Below, one piece after another: positions 34,485 through 42,109 of a DNA stretch of 64,000 nt. The stretch comes from VRUE01 sp963745915 (GTDB lineage: Bacteria > Actinomycetota > Thermoleophilia > Solirubrobacterales > 70-9). Every line of letters begins with the position of its first letter. The stretch's first letter is position 1. The DNA is taken from positions 1,922,001 to 1,986,000 of the forward strand of contig CAVUZA010000002.1 of the NCBI GenBank assembly GCA_963745915.1, in the 5' to 3' direction. Position numbers and translations under genes: made by a program. The notes beneath the pieces were generated by a model. That model had not been told where the DNA came from. It searched no databases and worked only from the letters and a program-made list of their open reading frames with translations.

Positions 34485-34860
34485 CCGATCCTTCCGGTCC
34501 CTCCGCGAGTTTGTAGATGATGATGATCGCCAGGGCGAAGATCGCGAGCGACCAGAACGGGTACGCCGGGATCGCGAGCAGCGCTCCCATCGCGTTCAGC
34601 GCGGCGATGAAGATGCCGAACCAGCGCCCGAACTCGCCCCCGGAGAAGAGCGAGAATGCGGCGACGATCTCCAGCACCCCGATGATCAACAGGATCCAGC
34701 CCCAGGTGTGCAGTCCGCTGATGATGAAGGTGACGTTTTCAGCGAAGAACTTCGAGTCGCCGATGGCGGCGATGCCGTAGATGATGTTCAGTACGCCGGC
34801 GACGAGCAGCAGGATGCCCGCAAAGACCCACCAACCACTGAGAGTGCTCTCCTCGTTCAT
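34477..34860 (-). CDS. DUF7144-family small membrane protein
   Basis: 127 residues with four predicted helices and short loops. The opening WWVFAGILLLVAGVLNIIYGIAAIGDSKFF and the central GWILLIIGVLEIVAAFSLFSG match the DUF7144/VIT-like four-helix family common in Actinomycetota. Role unknown. ATG at 34860, 12 bp from the divergent protease gene. Confidence 0.75.
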   Translation of the reverse strand: MNEESTLSGWWVFAGILLLVAGVLNIIYGIAAIGDSKFFAENVTFIISGLHTWGWILLIIGVLEIVAAFSLFSGGEFGRWFGIFIAALNAMGALLAIPAYPFWSLAIFALAIIIIYKLAEGPEGSVS

Positions 34861-34872
34861 GACAACCCTTTC

Positions 34873-35679
34873 GTGACGCGAGTGGATAGAGCTATTTCGA
34901 TACTAGGAGCGGCTTCGCCGCTCGGCAAGCGCCTCCTCTGCCTGGCAGCCCTCCTGCTCGCGGCATACCTGCTGCTGGTCGCCGCCGCGCCCGCGGCGCC
35001 GCGGGCGGGGGCGAGCAGCCTGCGCGTGCTCAACGCCGCCGACGTCGAGACCCGGACCAACGGCAAGATCCTCGCCTACGACCCCTACGGCGCCCAGTAC
35101 AGCTGCTCGGGGACGGCGATCGAGACGCCGAGCCGCTCGATCGTGCTGACCGCCGGCCACTGCGTGGTCGAGCACCGCGAATGGGGGCGGGACATCGTCT
35201 TCATCCCAGCCTACGACCACAAAGCGCGGCCCTTCGGCGCCTTCACCGTCAGCCGCACCTACGTGATGCGGCAGTGGAAAGCGTCCGAAAACCCGGACTT
35301 CGACGTGGCGGCGCTGAAGGTGAGGCCGAACCGCTTCGGCAGGCTGGTCGACGTGGTCGGCGGGCGGCGCTGGGCGACAGGCAAATCGCGCTACGCGAGG
35401 ATGCGGATCTTCGGCTACCCGGCGGGGGCGCTGGAAGGGGAAGCGCTGCGCAGCTGCTCGAGCAAAGGCCTCGGCGTCGACCAGCTCACCTACCGCTTCG
35501 CCGGGCCGCCGACGCTGCCGGCCCGCTGCGACATGGCGGGCGGCTCCAGCGGTGGCGCCTGGCTGATCGGCGACCGCGTCGCCGGCGTCACCAGCTACGG
35601 CTACACGCACAACCTCGGCCGGCTCTACTCGTCCTACTTCGGCTCCGAGGTCGGCGCCTTCCTCGCCTCGCTGCCGTAG
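34873..35679 (+). CDS. Trypsin-like serine protease, secreted
   Basis: 268 residues. A hydrophobic N-terminal segment (LLCLAALLLAAYLLLVAAAP) acts as signal or anchor. The triad is visible: His in VLTAGHC, Asp in NPDFDVAAL and Ser in MAGGSSGGAWL. Cys pairs around the His and Ser support an extracytoplasmic location. The start could be GTG 34873 or 34882; no Shine-Dalgarno is obvious, and the 12-bp gap to the divergent gene suggests a leaderless transcript or a start further in. Confidence 0.8.
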   Translation: MTRVDRAISILGAASPLGKRLLCLAALLLAAYLLLVAAAPAAPRAGASSLRVLNAADVETRTNGKILAYDPYGAQYSCSGTAIETPSRSIVLTAGHCVVEHREWGRDIVFIPAYDHKARPFGAFTVSRTYVMRQWKASENPDFDVAALKVRPNRFGRLVDVVGGRRWATGKSRYARMRIFGYPAGALEGEALRSCSSKGLGVDQLTYRFAGPPTLPARCDMAGGSSGGAWLIGDRVAGVTSYGYTHNLGRLYSSYFGSEVGAFLASLP

Positions 35680-35690
35680 GCTGGCCGGCG

Positions 35691-36560
35691 ATGGACGTGT
35701 TCCGCACGCCGGAGGAGCGCTTCGAGGGGCTGCCCGACTTCCCCTTCGAGCCGAGCTACGCCGAGGTCGACGGGCTGCGCCTTGCTTACCTCGATGAGGG
35801 CGAGGGCCGGCCGGTTGTCTTCTTCCACGGCGAGCCGACCTGGTCTTTCCTCTGGCGCCGGGTGATCCCGCCGGTGCGCGACGCCGGCTTCCGCTGCATC
35901 GCCCCCGACTACGCCGGCTTCGGCCGCTCCGACAAGCCGACCGATCTCGGCTGGTACACCTACGACCGCCACGTCGAGCTGATGTCGACGCTGCTCGCCG
36001 AGCTCGATGTGCGCGAGGCGACCGCGGTCGTGCACGACTGGGGCGGGCCGATCGGCCTGCGGCTGGCGGTCGAGCACCCCGATCGCTTCGCGCGGATCGT
36101 GGTCATGGAGACGGGGCCGTTCACGGGCCAGCAGCGGATGAGCGAGGCCTGGCTCGAGTTCCGCGACTTCGTGCGCGACAGCGCCGAGGTGCCGGTCGGG
36201 ATGCTGATCCGCGGCGGCTGCAAGCACGATCCCGGCGATGCGGTGGTGGCCGCCTACGAGGCGCCGTACCCGACGCCCGGTTCCAAGGCCGGGGTGCGGG
36301 CCTTCCCGCTGATCATGCCGACCGAGCCCGACGCGCCGGGGGCGGCAGAGGGCCGCGCCGTGGCCGACGCGCTGCGCGTGGACGAGCGGCCGAAGCTGCT
36401 GCTCTGGGCCGACTCCGACCCGGTGCTCCCGTTCTCGGTCGCCGAACGGATCTCCGAGCGGCTCAACTTCCCCGCTCCGCAGCCGATCGAGGACGCCGGC
36501 CACTTCCTCCAGGAGGACGCCGGCGAGCAGATCGGCCAGATCATCGCCGACTGGCTCTGA
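35691..36560 (+). CDS. Haloalkane dehalogenase
   Basis: 289-residue alpha/beta-hydrolase that releases halide from haloalkanes. Motifs: HGEPTWSFLWR near residue 45, with the halide-stabilising Glu and Trp; VHDWGGPIG near residue 112, carrying the nucleophilic Asp and second Trp; GHFLQEDAG with the catalytic His near the end. The Asp nucleophile distinguishes it from esterases. ATG start 11 bp after the protease gene. Native substrate unknown. Confidence 0.88.
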   Translation: MDVFRTPEERFEGLPDFPFEPSYAEVDGLRLAYLDEGEGRPVVFFHGEPTWSFLWRRVIPPVRDAGFRCIAPDYAGFGRSDKPTDLGWYTYDRHVELMSTLLAELDVREATAVVHDWGGPIGLRLAVEHPDRFARIVVMETGPFTGQQRMSEAWLEFRDFVRDSAEVPVGMLIRGGCKHDPGDAVVAAYEAPYPTPGSKAGVRAFPLIMPTEPDAPGAAEGRAVADALRVDERPKLLLWADSDPVLPFSVAERISERLNFPAPQPIEDAGHFLQEDAGEQIGQIIADWL

Positions 36561-36566
36561 GCAGCC

Positions 36567-36625
36567 CCGCCGCCGACGGGCCTAAAAGTCGCCCACAGGG
36601 CGACTTTTAGGCCCGTCGGCGGCGG
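36567..36625. terminator. Perfect 28-bp hairpin between convergent genes
   Basis: Arms 36567-36594 and 36598-36625 are fully complementary with a 3-nt loop. The right arm contains the TAA stop and last codons (RRRRA) of the phosphoesterase gene, and the dehalogenase stop is 6 bp before the left arm. Confidence 0.7.
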
Positions 36626-37731
36626 TTGCGGGCGACGGCGGCCCGCAGCTCGTCGCGGGGGGTGTCGAGGAGCAGGCGGCGGCGCTCGGGCGGGCCCTCC
36701 TCGGTGACCCAGGTGACGGTGCCGGGCCAGTAGGCGTTGGGCGGGGCGCCCGGGTGGTGGAAGGCGTCGGCGTAGACCCAGCTGCCGGTGTTGTGCAGGC
36801 GGCCGCCGCCGGGCACGGCCCACTCGGCTTCGCCGGCGAGCGGGCCGGCGCGGTGGGTGTGGCCGACGATCGTGTGGGCGGCGCCGAGCTGCAGGCGGCG
36901 GGCCATCTCCGAGGCCGCCGCGATGCCGCTGCGGGTGATCGACTCGCCCGAGAGGTCGGTTTCGAACTCCGTGCGCAGGGCGCGGTTGAGCAGCCAGATG
37001 CCCGCCGGGACGCCGGCGGCGACCGCGGCCCGCATCGCTGCGCGGCGGGCGGCGCTGCGCGGCGGGCGGCCGTTGGCGCTGTCGGTGGAGACGGCGCGCC
37101 AGGCGCGTTCGGAGGGTCGCTTGGCGCCGGGCGAGAGGCCGGCTTCGGTCAGCCCGTGGGAGAGCCCGTAGATCGGGCGCAGGATGCGCTCGTAGTCGGG
37201 TGGGGTGGAGGGGTCGGGCGGGCGGCCGCCGGCGCGCATCACCGCCGCCGCGGCGACGCACTCGAGGCGGGGCAGGGACATGTGGCAGTCCATGTAGTGG
37301 CCGTGGGTCGCGTAGACGTCGTCGCGCAGCCAGAGGCCGGGGTAGGCGACGCCGAGCTCGGCCTCGCCGAGCCAGCTCGCGATGTGCTCGGTGGGGCCGG
37401 CGGGGAGGGCGCGGTGCTCGAGCGCGAGCCGGTCGCCGGCCAGCGCCACCTCTTCCAGCAGCGGCTCGGCGAGGCGGTGGTCGTGGTTGCCGGGGACGAG
37501 GACGACCCGCTTGCCGGCCATCGCCTCGCCCAGCTCCTCGAAGAACGGGCGGATTGCGTCGAGAACTGCGGCGAGCGGCAGCTCGCGCAGCTCGACCGCG
37601 TCGCCGAGCAGGACGAGGCGATCGGCGCCAGCGACCTCGTCGAGTAGGACGCGGCGCAGGCCGGGGTCGCGCGCCAGGTCCTCGCCCATGGCGCTGCCCA
37701 GGTGCAGGTCGGAGACGATCGCGGTCCGCAT
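36607..37731 (-). CDS. Calcineurin-like metallophosphoesterase
   Basis: 374 residues. The five metal-binding blocks are visible: SDLHLG near the start, LLGDAVEL, PGNHDHRL, the ATHGHYMD segment and VGHTHRAGPL. No signal peptide. Substrate could be a nucleotide or lipid phosphate (UDP-2,3-diacylglucosamine-type architecture of GNHDxxL is similar, but the organism need not make lipid A). The ATG at 37731 is chosen; an earlier TTG adds only three residues. Its last codons are formed by the hairpin. Confidence 0.85.
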   Translation of the reverse strand: MRTAIVSDLHLGSAMGEDLARDPGLRRVLLDEVAGADRLVLLGDAVELRELPLAAVLDAIRPFFEELGEAMAGKRVVLVPGNHDHRLAEPLLEEVALAGDRLALEHRALPAGPTEHIASWLGEAELGVAYPGLWLRDDVYATHGHYMDCHMSLPRLECVAAAAVMRAGGRPPDPSTPPDYERILRPIYGLSHGLTEAGLSPGAKRPSERAWRAVSTDSANGRPPRSAARRAAMRAAVAAGVPAGIWLLNRALRTEFETDLSGESITRSGIAAASEMARRLQLGAAHTIVGHTHRAGPLAGEAEWAVPGGGRLHNTGSWVYADAFHHPGAPPNAYWPGTVTWVTEEGPPERRRLLLDTPRDELRAAVARNRRRRA

Positions 37732-37793
37732 CCACCGCAACGCTAGCCGGTCGCGACTGGCTGCCCGGCCAGTCGCCGGGGTAGACTTGCGCG

Positions 37794-38711
37794 ATGGTCG
37801 CGTTGAGCGAGGAGCGCCTGGCGCTGGTCAACGGCATCGAGATCGCCTACCAGGAGGCGGGCGATTCCGATGGCGAGCCGCTGCTGCTGATCATGGGCCT
37901 CGGCACCCAGATGCTCGGCTGGCAGGAGGACTTCTGCCTGATGCTCGCCGAGCACGGCTTCCGCGTGGTGCGCTTCGACAACCGCGACATCGGCCACTCG
38001 ACGATGCTCGACGAGGCCGGCGTGCCGGGTCGGCTCGACCTCTTCCTCGGCCGCCGCGAGAGCGCCGCCTACCTGCTCTCCGACATGGCCCGCGACGCGA
38101 CCGGGCTGATGGACCACCTGGGGATCGACTCGGCGCACGTGGTCGGCGCCTCGATGGGCGGGATGATCGCCCAGACGCTGGCGATCGAGCAGGGCGAGCG
38201 GGTCCGCTCGCTGGTCTCGATCATGTCGACGACCGGCAGCCGCTGGGTGGGAACGCCGACCCTGCGCGCCTTCGGCCTGATGCTGGCCAAGGCCCCGCGC
38301 GGGCGCGAGGCCTACGTCGAGCGCCTGGTCGAGACCTTCAGGCTGATCGGCTCCCCCGCCTACCCGATGGACGAGGGCCAGTTCCGCGAGATGGCCGGGC
38401 GGATGTACGAGCGCTCGCACAACCCGAAGGGCGTGCTGCGCCAGATGCACGCGATCACCGCCTCCGGCGACCGCACCGGGGCGCTGCGCGAGCTGCGCCT
38501 GCCGGCGACCGCGATCCACGGCACCCGCGACCCCCTGGTGCGGCCCAGCGGCGGCCGGGCCACCGCCGACGCCATCCCCGGCGCTCGCCTGCGGATCTTC
38601 GAGGGCATGGGCCACGACCTCCCCCGCGACCTCTGGCCCACCTTCGCCGACGAGATCGCCGACACCGCCACCCGCGCCGGCTGGCGCCCCCGCGCCGGCC
38701 AGCCCGCCTGA
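37794..38711 (+). CDS. Alpha/beta hydrolase
   Basis: 305 residues. The nucleophile elbow is GASMGGM near residue 120, the acid lies in HGTRDPLV and the His in GMGHDLP. The cap between is helical. The first block VRFDNRDIGHST is typical of the esterase/aclacinomycin methylesterase-like group. GTG or ATG start at 37794. No operon partner. Substrate unknown. Confidence 0.85.
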   Translation: MVALSEERLALVNGIEIAYQEAGDSDGEPLLLIMGLGTQMLGWQEDFCLMLAEHGFRVVRFDNRDIGHSTMLDEAGVPGRLDLFLGRRESAAYLLSDMARDATGLMDHLGIDSAHVVGASMGGMIAQTLAIEQGERVRSLVSIMSTTGSRWVGTPTLRAFGLMLAKAPRGREAYVERLVETFRLIGSPAYPMDEGQFREMAGRMYERSHNPKGVLRQMHAITASGDRTGALRELRLPATAIHGTRDPLVRPSGGRATADAIPGARLRIFEGMGHDLPRDLWPTFADEIADTATRAGWRPRAGQPA

Positions 38712-38732
38712 GCGCCGCCCGCCCACCGGGCC

Positions 38733-39515
38733 TCAGCGCTTCGGCCCGACGAACTCGTCGAGCCTGGCGACGTCGGCCTTGCGCGAGACGTAGATCGACT
38801 TCGGTGGCGCTGCGGTCCAGTGGAGCTCCAGCTGCTCGCACGCCCGGCAGAAGATGTCTTTGATGTCCTGTGAGAAGTTGGTGAAGACGTAGCGCGGGGC
38901 TTCCCAGTCTCCCCGTCCGGTGTTGATGAACCGGCAGCCATCCGAGTGGATCAGCCCGCGAATGAGCAGCTTCGGCCACAGCTCCACCAGCCGGCGCTGC
39001 CTGCCAGCCAGGACGATTCGGCGTTCGTGCTTCTTGCCCGGGCCATGTTGAGGGAAGAGGCAGGGCCACCCCTTCGAGTAGGCATGCACCTCGACATAGT
39101 TCTTATCGGTCAGCTGCCGGTGGACCTTGTTCCAGGGCACGACTGCCTGCATGGCGGCGGCGCACTCCTCGATGATCAGCGGGTATTTCCGGTCGAGGGC
39201 GATGCGCAGCCGGTACACGTCCCGCTTTCCCCGGGAGATCCAGCCGTCGCCGAGGTAGAGGCCGAGGAGGTAGGCGTAGGCGGTGGAGAGCTCGCGGAAC
39301 CGGTGAGGCTCGCCGCCGCACTGCCGGCAGTAGGTGCTGGGCCTCGTCGGTTGCCCGTGCCCGAGCGAATCGGCCTGGAATGGATGCGGAGTGTTGCCGC
39401 GGCACCATTCCCGGATCGTCGGACGCGATACGCCGGTGCGGCGCGAGATCTCGCAGTGGTTCAGGCCCGCGGCTTTCAGGTCGAGCACCGTGGCCACCGC
39501 CGCCCGGCTATACAC
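38733..39515 (-). CDS. Free-standing LAGLIDADG homing-endonuclease-like protein (copy 2, next to tRNA-Leu)
   Basis: 260 residues, same length and architecture as the protein at 17844-18626: HTH (CEISRRTGVSRPTIREW), CxxC (CRQCG) and two LAGLIDADG motifs (YLLGLYLGDG and LIRGLIHSDG), with a shared FPQHGPG segment and C-terminal (I/V)GPKR. An AGGAGG Shine-Dalgarno 8-9 nt before the GTG at 39515 fixes the start. The 3' end of tRNA-Leu(CAG) on the same strand is 15 nt upstream. The pair diverges in the N-terminal 20 residues but is conserved through the catalytic part. Cleavage activity is inferred. Confidence 0.75.
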   Translation of the reverse strand: MYSRAAVATVLDLKAAGLNHCEISRRTGVSRPTIREWCRGNTPHPFQADSLGHGQPTRPSTYCRQCGGEPHRFRELSTAYAYLLGLYLGDGWISRGKRDVYRLRIALDRKYPLIIEECAAAMQAVVPWNKVHRQLTDKNYVEVHAYSKGWPCLFPQHGPGKKHERRIVLAGRQRRLVELWPKLLIRGLIHSDGCRFINTGRGDWEAPRYVFTNFSQDIKDIFCRACEQLELHWTAAPPKSIYVSRKADVARLDEFVGPKR

Positions 39516-39530
39516 GGCATCCTCCTGCTA

Positions 39531-39614
39531 TGCGGCTGAGAGGATTCGAACCTCCACGCTCTTTCGAGCAATACGACCTGAACGTATCGTGTCTGCCAGT
39601 TCCACCACAGCCGC
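39531..39614 (-). tRNA. tRNA-Leu(CAG)
   Basis: 84-nt class II tRNA. GCGGCTG/CAGCCGC acceptor stem, anticodon stem ATACG/CGTAT with loop TTCAGGT, anticodon CAG, variable arm TGCTCGAAAGAGCGT. CCA not encoded. Followed after 15 nt by the endonuclease-like gene. Confidence 0.94.
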
Positions 39615-39752
39615 AGGCAAGGCCAAATCTACCGATCTTCGCCCTCGAGCAGCAGCATGCAGGTATCGAACACACGTTCGATACCCTACGCCGCCCACCG
39701 GACGGAACCCCGCCGCCGCGATCCCGCCCGGTTGTTAGAATTCCCGCCCCTC

Positions 39753-39825
39753 GCCGCTATCGTCTAGGGGACTAGGACGCCGGATTCTCAGTCCGGAAAC
39801 CGGGGTTCGAATCCCCGTAGCGGTA
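39753..39825 (+). tRNA. tRNA-Glu(CTC)
   Basis: 73 nt. GCCGCTA/TAGCGGT acceptor stem with one terminal G-U, anticodon stem CCGGA/TCCGG closing TTCTCAG, anticodon CTC. From the anticodon loop to just past its 3' end (39785-39827) it is repeated at 40901-40943 with one mismatch. Confidence 0.95.
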
Positions 39826-39827
39826 CT
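39785..39827 (+). repeat. att-like direct repeat, left copy (in tRNA-Glu)
   Basis: 43 bp spanning the 3' half of tRNA-Glu(CTC), matching 40901-40943 with a single C-to-T difference. The extent, anticodon loop to 3' end, is the classic tRNA attachment core used by tyrosine integrases. Confidence 0.75.
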
Positions 39828-40063
39828 ACGATGCCGATTCGCTCAAGCGCTTTGGCGCCATCCTCGCTGTGATCCGCTGCGTCGCTCCTGATTCGCTCGG
39901 CAGCGATTGACTCGGCTATCTCATCGGCCGCGCGCTCGTGTTCAAGCGATTCTCGCCTCAAGCGACGGCGAGCCGCCTTGGCATTCGCGGTCAGCTTCTG
40001 GGGCTTGCAGAGCAGGCAGCCACTGCGGCGATGCTTGGGGCGTTTGCGCTTGTGATGGGCCAC
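39788..40063 (-). CDS. Small Cys-motif protein, 91 aa, inside the tRNA-Glu cassette
   Basis: Basic protein with the N-terminal pattern KRPKHRRSGCLLCKPQK, a recurring small-protein motif (CxxCKP) often found near toxin-antitoxin genes, followed by a charged helix. GTG start at 40063. Its last about 15 codons are the antisense of tRNA-Glu, as if the gene had been fused to the tRNA by integration. Zinc or nucleic acid binding is plausible from the Cys/Arg motif but unproven. Confidence 0.45.
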   Translation of the reverse strand: MAHHKRKRPKHRRSGCLLCKPQKLTANAKAARRRLRRESLEHERAADEIAESIAAERIRSDAADHSEDGAKALERIGIVVPLRGFEPRFPD

Positions 40064-40148
40064 TGCCAAAGCGTTGCATATTGAGCTTGATTGTCTGCGG
40101 CAGCCTTCTCGTGAATGACGAGATCGTGGCACGCGGTACCCTTGGCGC

Positions 40149-40379
40149 ATGGCAAAGGTGATCGAGAAGCGGCCGGACGGGACCACCGTTGTCGTCGTGC
40201 CGGCGGCTGATGCCTCGGATTTGGAGGTTGGCGCTGCGGTCGATGTCCTTCCCAAGCTGACCGGGAACGGGCGGGATCGGCCCTGGCCGGTCGGAGCGCT
40301 CGCCGACGAGCTCCCACCGATCGAGATCGTCGACATCAAGGCTGCTCGGCAAGAGGCGCTGCTCGGCAAGGCCAAGTAG
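40149..40379 (+). CDS. VapB-type antitoxin-like protein, 76 aa
   Basis: Small acidic protein directly upstream of a PIN-domain gene in the same orientation (10 bp gap). The N-terminal half is a short beta/loop-type segment and the C-terminal half (LPPIEIVDIKAARQEALLGK) looks like the toxin-binding tail of Phd/VapB antitoxins. Identity rests mainly on context. ATG start. Confidence 0.5.
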   Translation: MAKVIEKRPDGTTVVVVPAADASDLEVGAAVDVLPKLTGNGRDRPWPVGALADELPPIEIVDIKAARQEALLGKAK

Positions 40380-40389
40380 AACCTGTCCG

Positions 40390-40786
40390 TGGCCAGCGTC
40401 GTTGCCGATATCCACGTGCTGCTGTGGATGCTCAGGGGAACCCTGCGCGAGCGTTCGCCGAGCGCTGCGACGCCGTCGATCAGGCGTTGGTTGCCGAGAC
40501 GCTCCATATCTCGATCGGTTCCTTCCTCGATCTGCGCTACCTGATCGACTCGGGACGCCTCTCGGCGGAGGTGCTCGATGACGCGCGATCAATTGTCGAG
40601 GGAGATGCCTTCACGGTCGTGCCATTCGACCTGCCGGTGCTCGATGCGATGGCGGCGGTTCCAAGGGAGAAGGTGCCCGATCCCTTCGATCGCATCATCG
40701 CGGCAACTGCGCTGACGCTCGACCTACCGCTCGTCAGCGCCGACGAAGATATACAGGCGGCGATCGGCGAGCGGGTGATCTGGTAA
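40390..40786 (+). pseudogene. VapC-type PIN-domain toxin with one frameshift
   Basis: The start VASVVADIHVLLWML at 40390 carries the first catalytic Asp; a one-base loss in the GGGG run near 40432 moves the remainder to the frame of GNPARAFAER..AVDQAL, ISIGSFLDLRYLIDSGRL, FDLPVLDAMAAVPREKVPDPFDRIIAATAL and LVSADEDIQ. The three acidic PIN residues and the PDPFDRIIAATA motif are all present, so it was a complete RNase toxin of about 131 residues. A single indel in a homopolymer may be a sequencing error, in which case it is intact. Confidence 0.6.
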
Positions 40787-41240
40787 CGGGGAAAGCGTGT
40801 CCCGAGATATGTCCCCGACTCCACCGAACTCAGCCGAACAGGATCGAACTCCTTGAACGCAACAGGCACAAATTGGCCTCAAACGGCTTGCTAGAGCCAT
40901 TTCTCAGTCTGGAAACCGGGGTTCGAATCCCCGTAGCGGTACTGAGGCATGGCTGCTTGACGGTTGTCGAACCGGCAAGGACGCTGGAGGCCATGTAGTC
41001 GTGTTGGCTGCGAGCCCGGCGAAGATCCTTTGCCGACGATCGATCGCGTTCTGTCATGGAAGGCGATGCTCGGCGAGGACGAGCGCGATGCCACCGATGA
41101 GGAGATCGCTGCCCTGGAGGAGGCCGAGCACGGATTGTTCTTGCCCGCAGACGGCGAGGGGTGGAGCCTTGCTTGCCCCGGGGCGCCTGTGTCCTGCGGT
41201 GCCGCCGCCGACCCGGTGCTGGCGGGCTCCGAGATAACGT
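40787..41240. other. Gap between the att-like cassette and the HigBA pair
   Basis: Contains the right att-like repeat at 40901-40943. A frame from 40964 (ending at 41278 in LPADGEGWSLAC.. and EITFDFYNADIIILP) has no recognisable domain and overlaps the promoter of the next gene, so I do not call it. No integrase or RNA gene is seen. Confidence 0.5.
40901..40943 (+). repeat. att-like direct repeat, right copy (tRNA-Glu 3' half)
   Basis: Matches 39785-39827 in tRNA-Glu with one mismatch over 43 bp. It lacks the 5' half of the tRNA, so it is an att-like remnant, not a second tRNA. Bounds a 1.07-kb interior with the VapBC-like genes. Confidence 0.75.
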
Positions 41241-41268
41241 TTGACTTCTACAATGCAGACATTATAAT
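41241..41268 (+). promoter_or_regulatory. Consensus sigma-70-type promoter for the HigB-like toxin
   Basis: TTGACT at 41241-41246 and TATAAT at 41263-41268 with a 16-bp spacer, an unusually good consensus in this GC-rich window. The GTG of the next gene is 6 nt beyond the -10 box, so the transcript is predicted to be leaderless. Confidence 0.65.
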
Positions 41269-41274
41269 CTTGCC

Positions 41275-41709
41275 GTGAGTTGGGCTGCCGAGAGAACCGA
41301 CGAGTTCGACGAGTGGTGGGAAGGCCTGACGGACCAAGAGCAGCGCAAGGTCGTTGCTTCGGTGGAGGCCTTGCAGGAGCTTGGCCCGAGCGCGGGCCGG
41401 CCGCTCGCCGACACCGTCGAGGGCTCGAAGCACCCCAACATGAAGGAGTTGCGGATAACCCAGACGATGCGTGTCTTCTTCGCCTTCGACCCCGAGCGGA
41501 CGGCGATCCTCTTGATCGGCGGCGACAAGGCGGGGAAGACGAAGCGCTTCTACAAGAAAATGATTCCGGTCGCCGACCGGATCTACGATCGTCACCTTCG
41601 GGGGCTCGCCGAGCACGAGGGTGGCAAGGAGCCCCAAGATGCCAAAACAAAGAAAGCCGTTCAGCGAGCTGAGCAAGGAAGTCAGAAAGCGTCCCGGCGC
41701 CGCCGCTGA
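41275..41709 (+). CDS. HigB/RelE-type toxin
   Basis: 144 residues. The N-terminal DEFDEWWEGL and the central LPNMKELR-like KHPNMKELRITQTMRVFFAFDPERTAILLIGGDK..RFYKKMIPVADRIYDRHL follow the phage-derived Gp49/HigB mRNA-interferase pattern of the ParE/RelE superfamily. The antitoxin gene follows and overlaps its 3' end, the toxin-first order typical of HigBA. GTG at 41275 directly after a consensus promoter. Toxicity is inferred from the family. Confidence 0.8.
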   Translation: MSWAAERTDEFDEWWEGLTDQEQRKVVASVEALQELGPSAGRPLADTVEGSKHPNMKELRITQTMRVFFAFDPERTAILLIGGDKAGKTKRFYKKMIPVADRIYDRHLRGLAEHEGGKEPQDAKTKKAVQRAEQGSQKASRRRR

Positions 41710-41980
41710 GATCGACGCGCGCAAGCGCGCGATCGTCTCCGCGGTTCGTCTTGCCGAGTTGCGGCAGCAGATCGGCAAGACGCAGACCGAGCTTGCCCAG
41801 GTGCTGGAGATGACCCAGGCCAACGTCTCTCGGATCGAGCACTCCGAGAACCTCTATCTGCGCACCCTGGCCGACTACGTGGGTGCCCTGGGCGGCCACA
41901 TCGAGGTCAACGCCGTCTTTGACGACGACATCGTGCCGCTTGGCCTGGTCGAGAAGGGTCGGGGCTCGGTTGCTGCCTGA
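41639..41980 (+). CDS. HigA-type XRE antitoxin
   Basis: About 113 residues with a Cro/CI-type HTH: IGKTQTELAQVLEMTQANVSRIEHSENLYLRTLADYVGALGG. It would bind and neutralise HigB and repress the promoter at 41241. The start at 41639 (or 41621) lies inside the end of higB, so translation is coupled. The helix LADYVGALGGHIEVNAVF is a common C-terminal extension in this antitoxin group. Confidence 0.8.
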   Translation: MPKQRKPFSELSKEVRKRPGAAAEIDARKRAIVSAVRLAELRQQIGKTQTELAQVLEMTQANVSRIEHSENLYLRTLADYVGALGGHIEVNAVFDDDIVPLGLVEKGRGSVAA

Positions 41981-42109
41981 GCTCTGATTGCGCCAAAGCG
42001 GCATTACCTCACCAGCGAGATCGGCTCCGTATCGACTCGCGCAACGTGGTTCGACTTGTGTTCCGTAAGGAGTACTGCTCGAGCCGATGGCCGAACCGCT
42101 CTGCGCGAC

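Noticed and set aside
40901..40943. A second tRNA-Glu gene
   Set aside because: Only the anticodon loop to 3' end is present; the 5' half, including the acceptor 5' strand and D arm, is missing.
40964..41278. Small plus-strand open frame of 104 codons before the HigB-like gene
   Set aside because: No recognisable domain, overlaps the att-like repeat region and the consensus promoter of the next gene, and lacks a Shine-Dalgarno.
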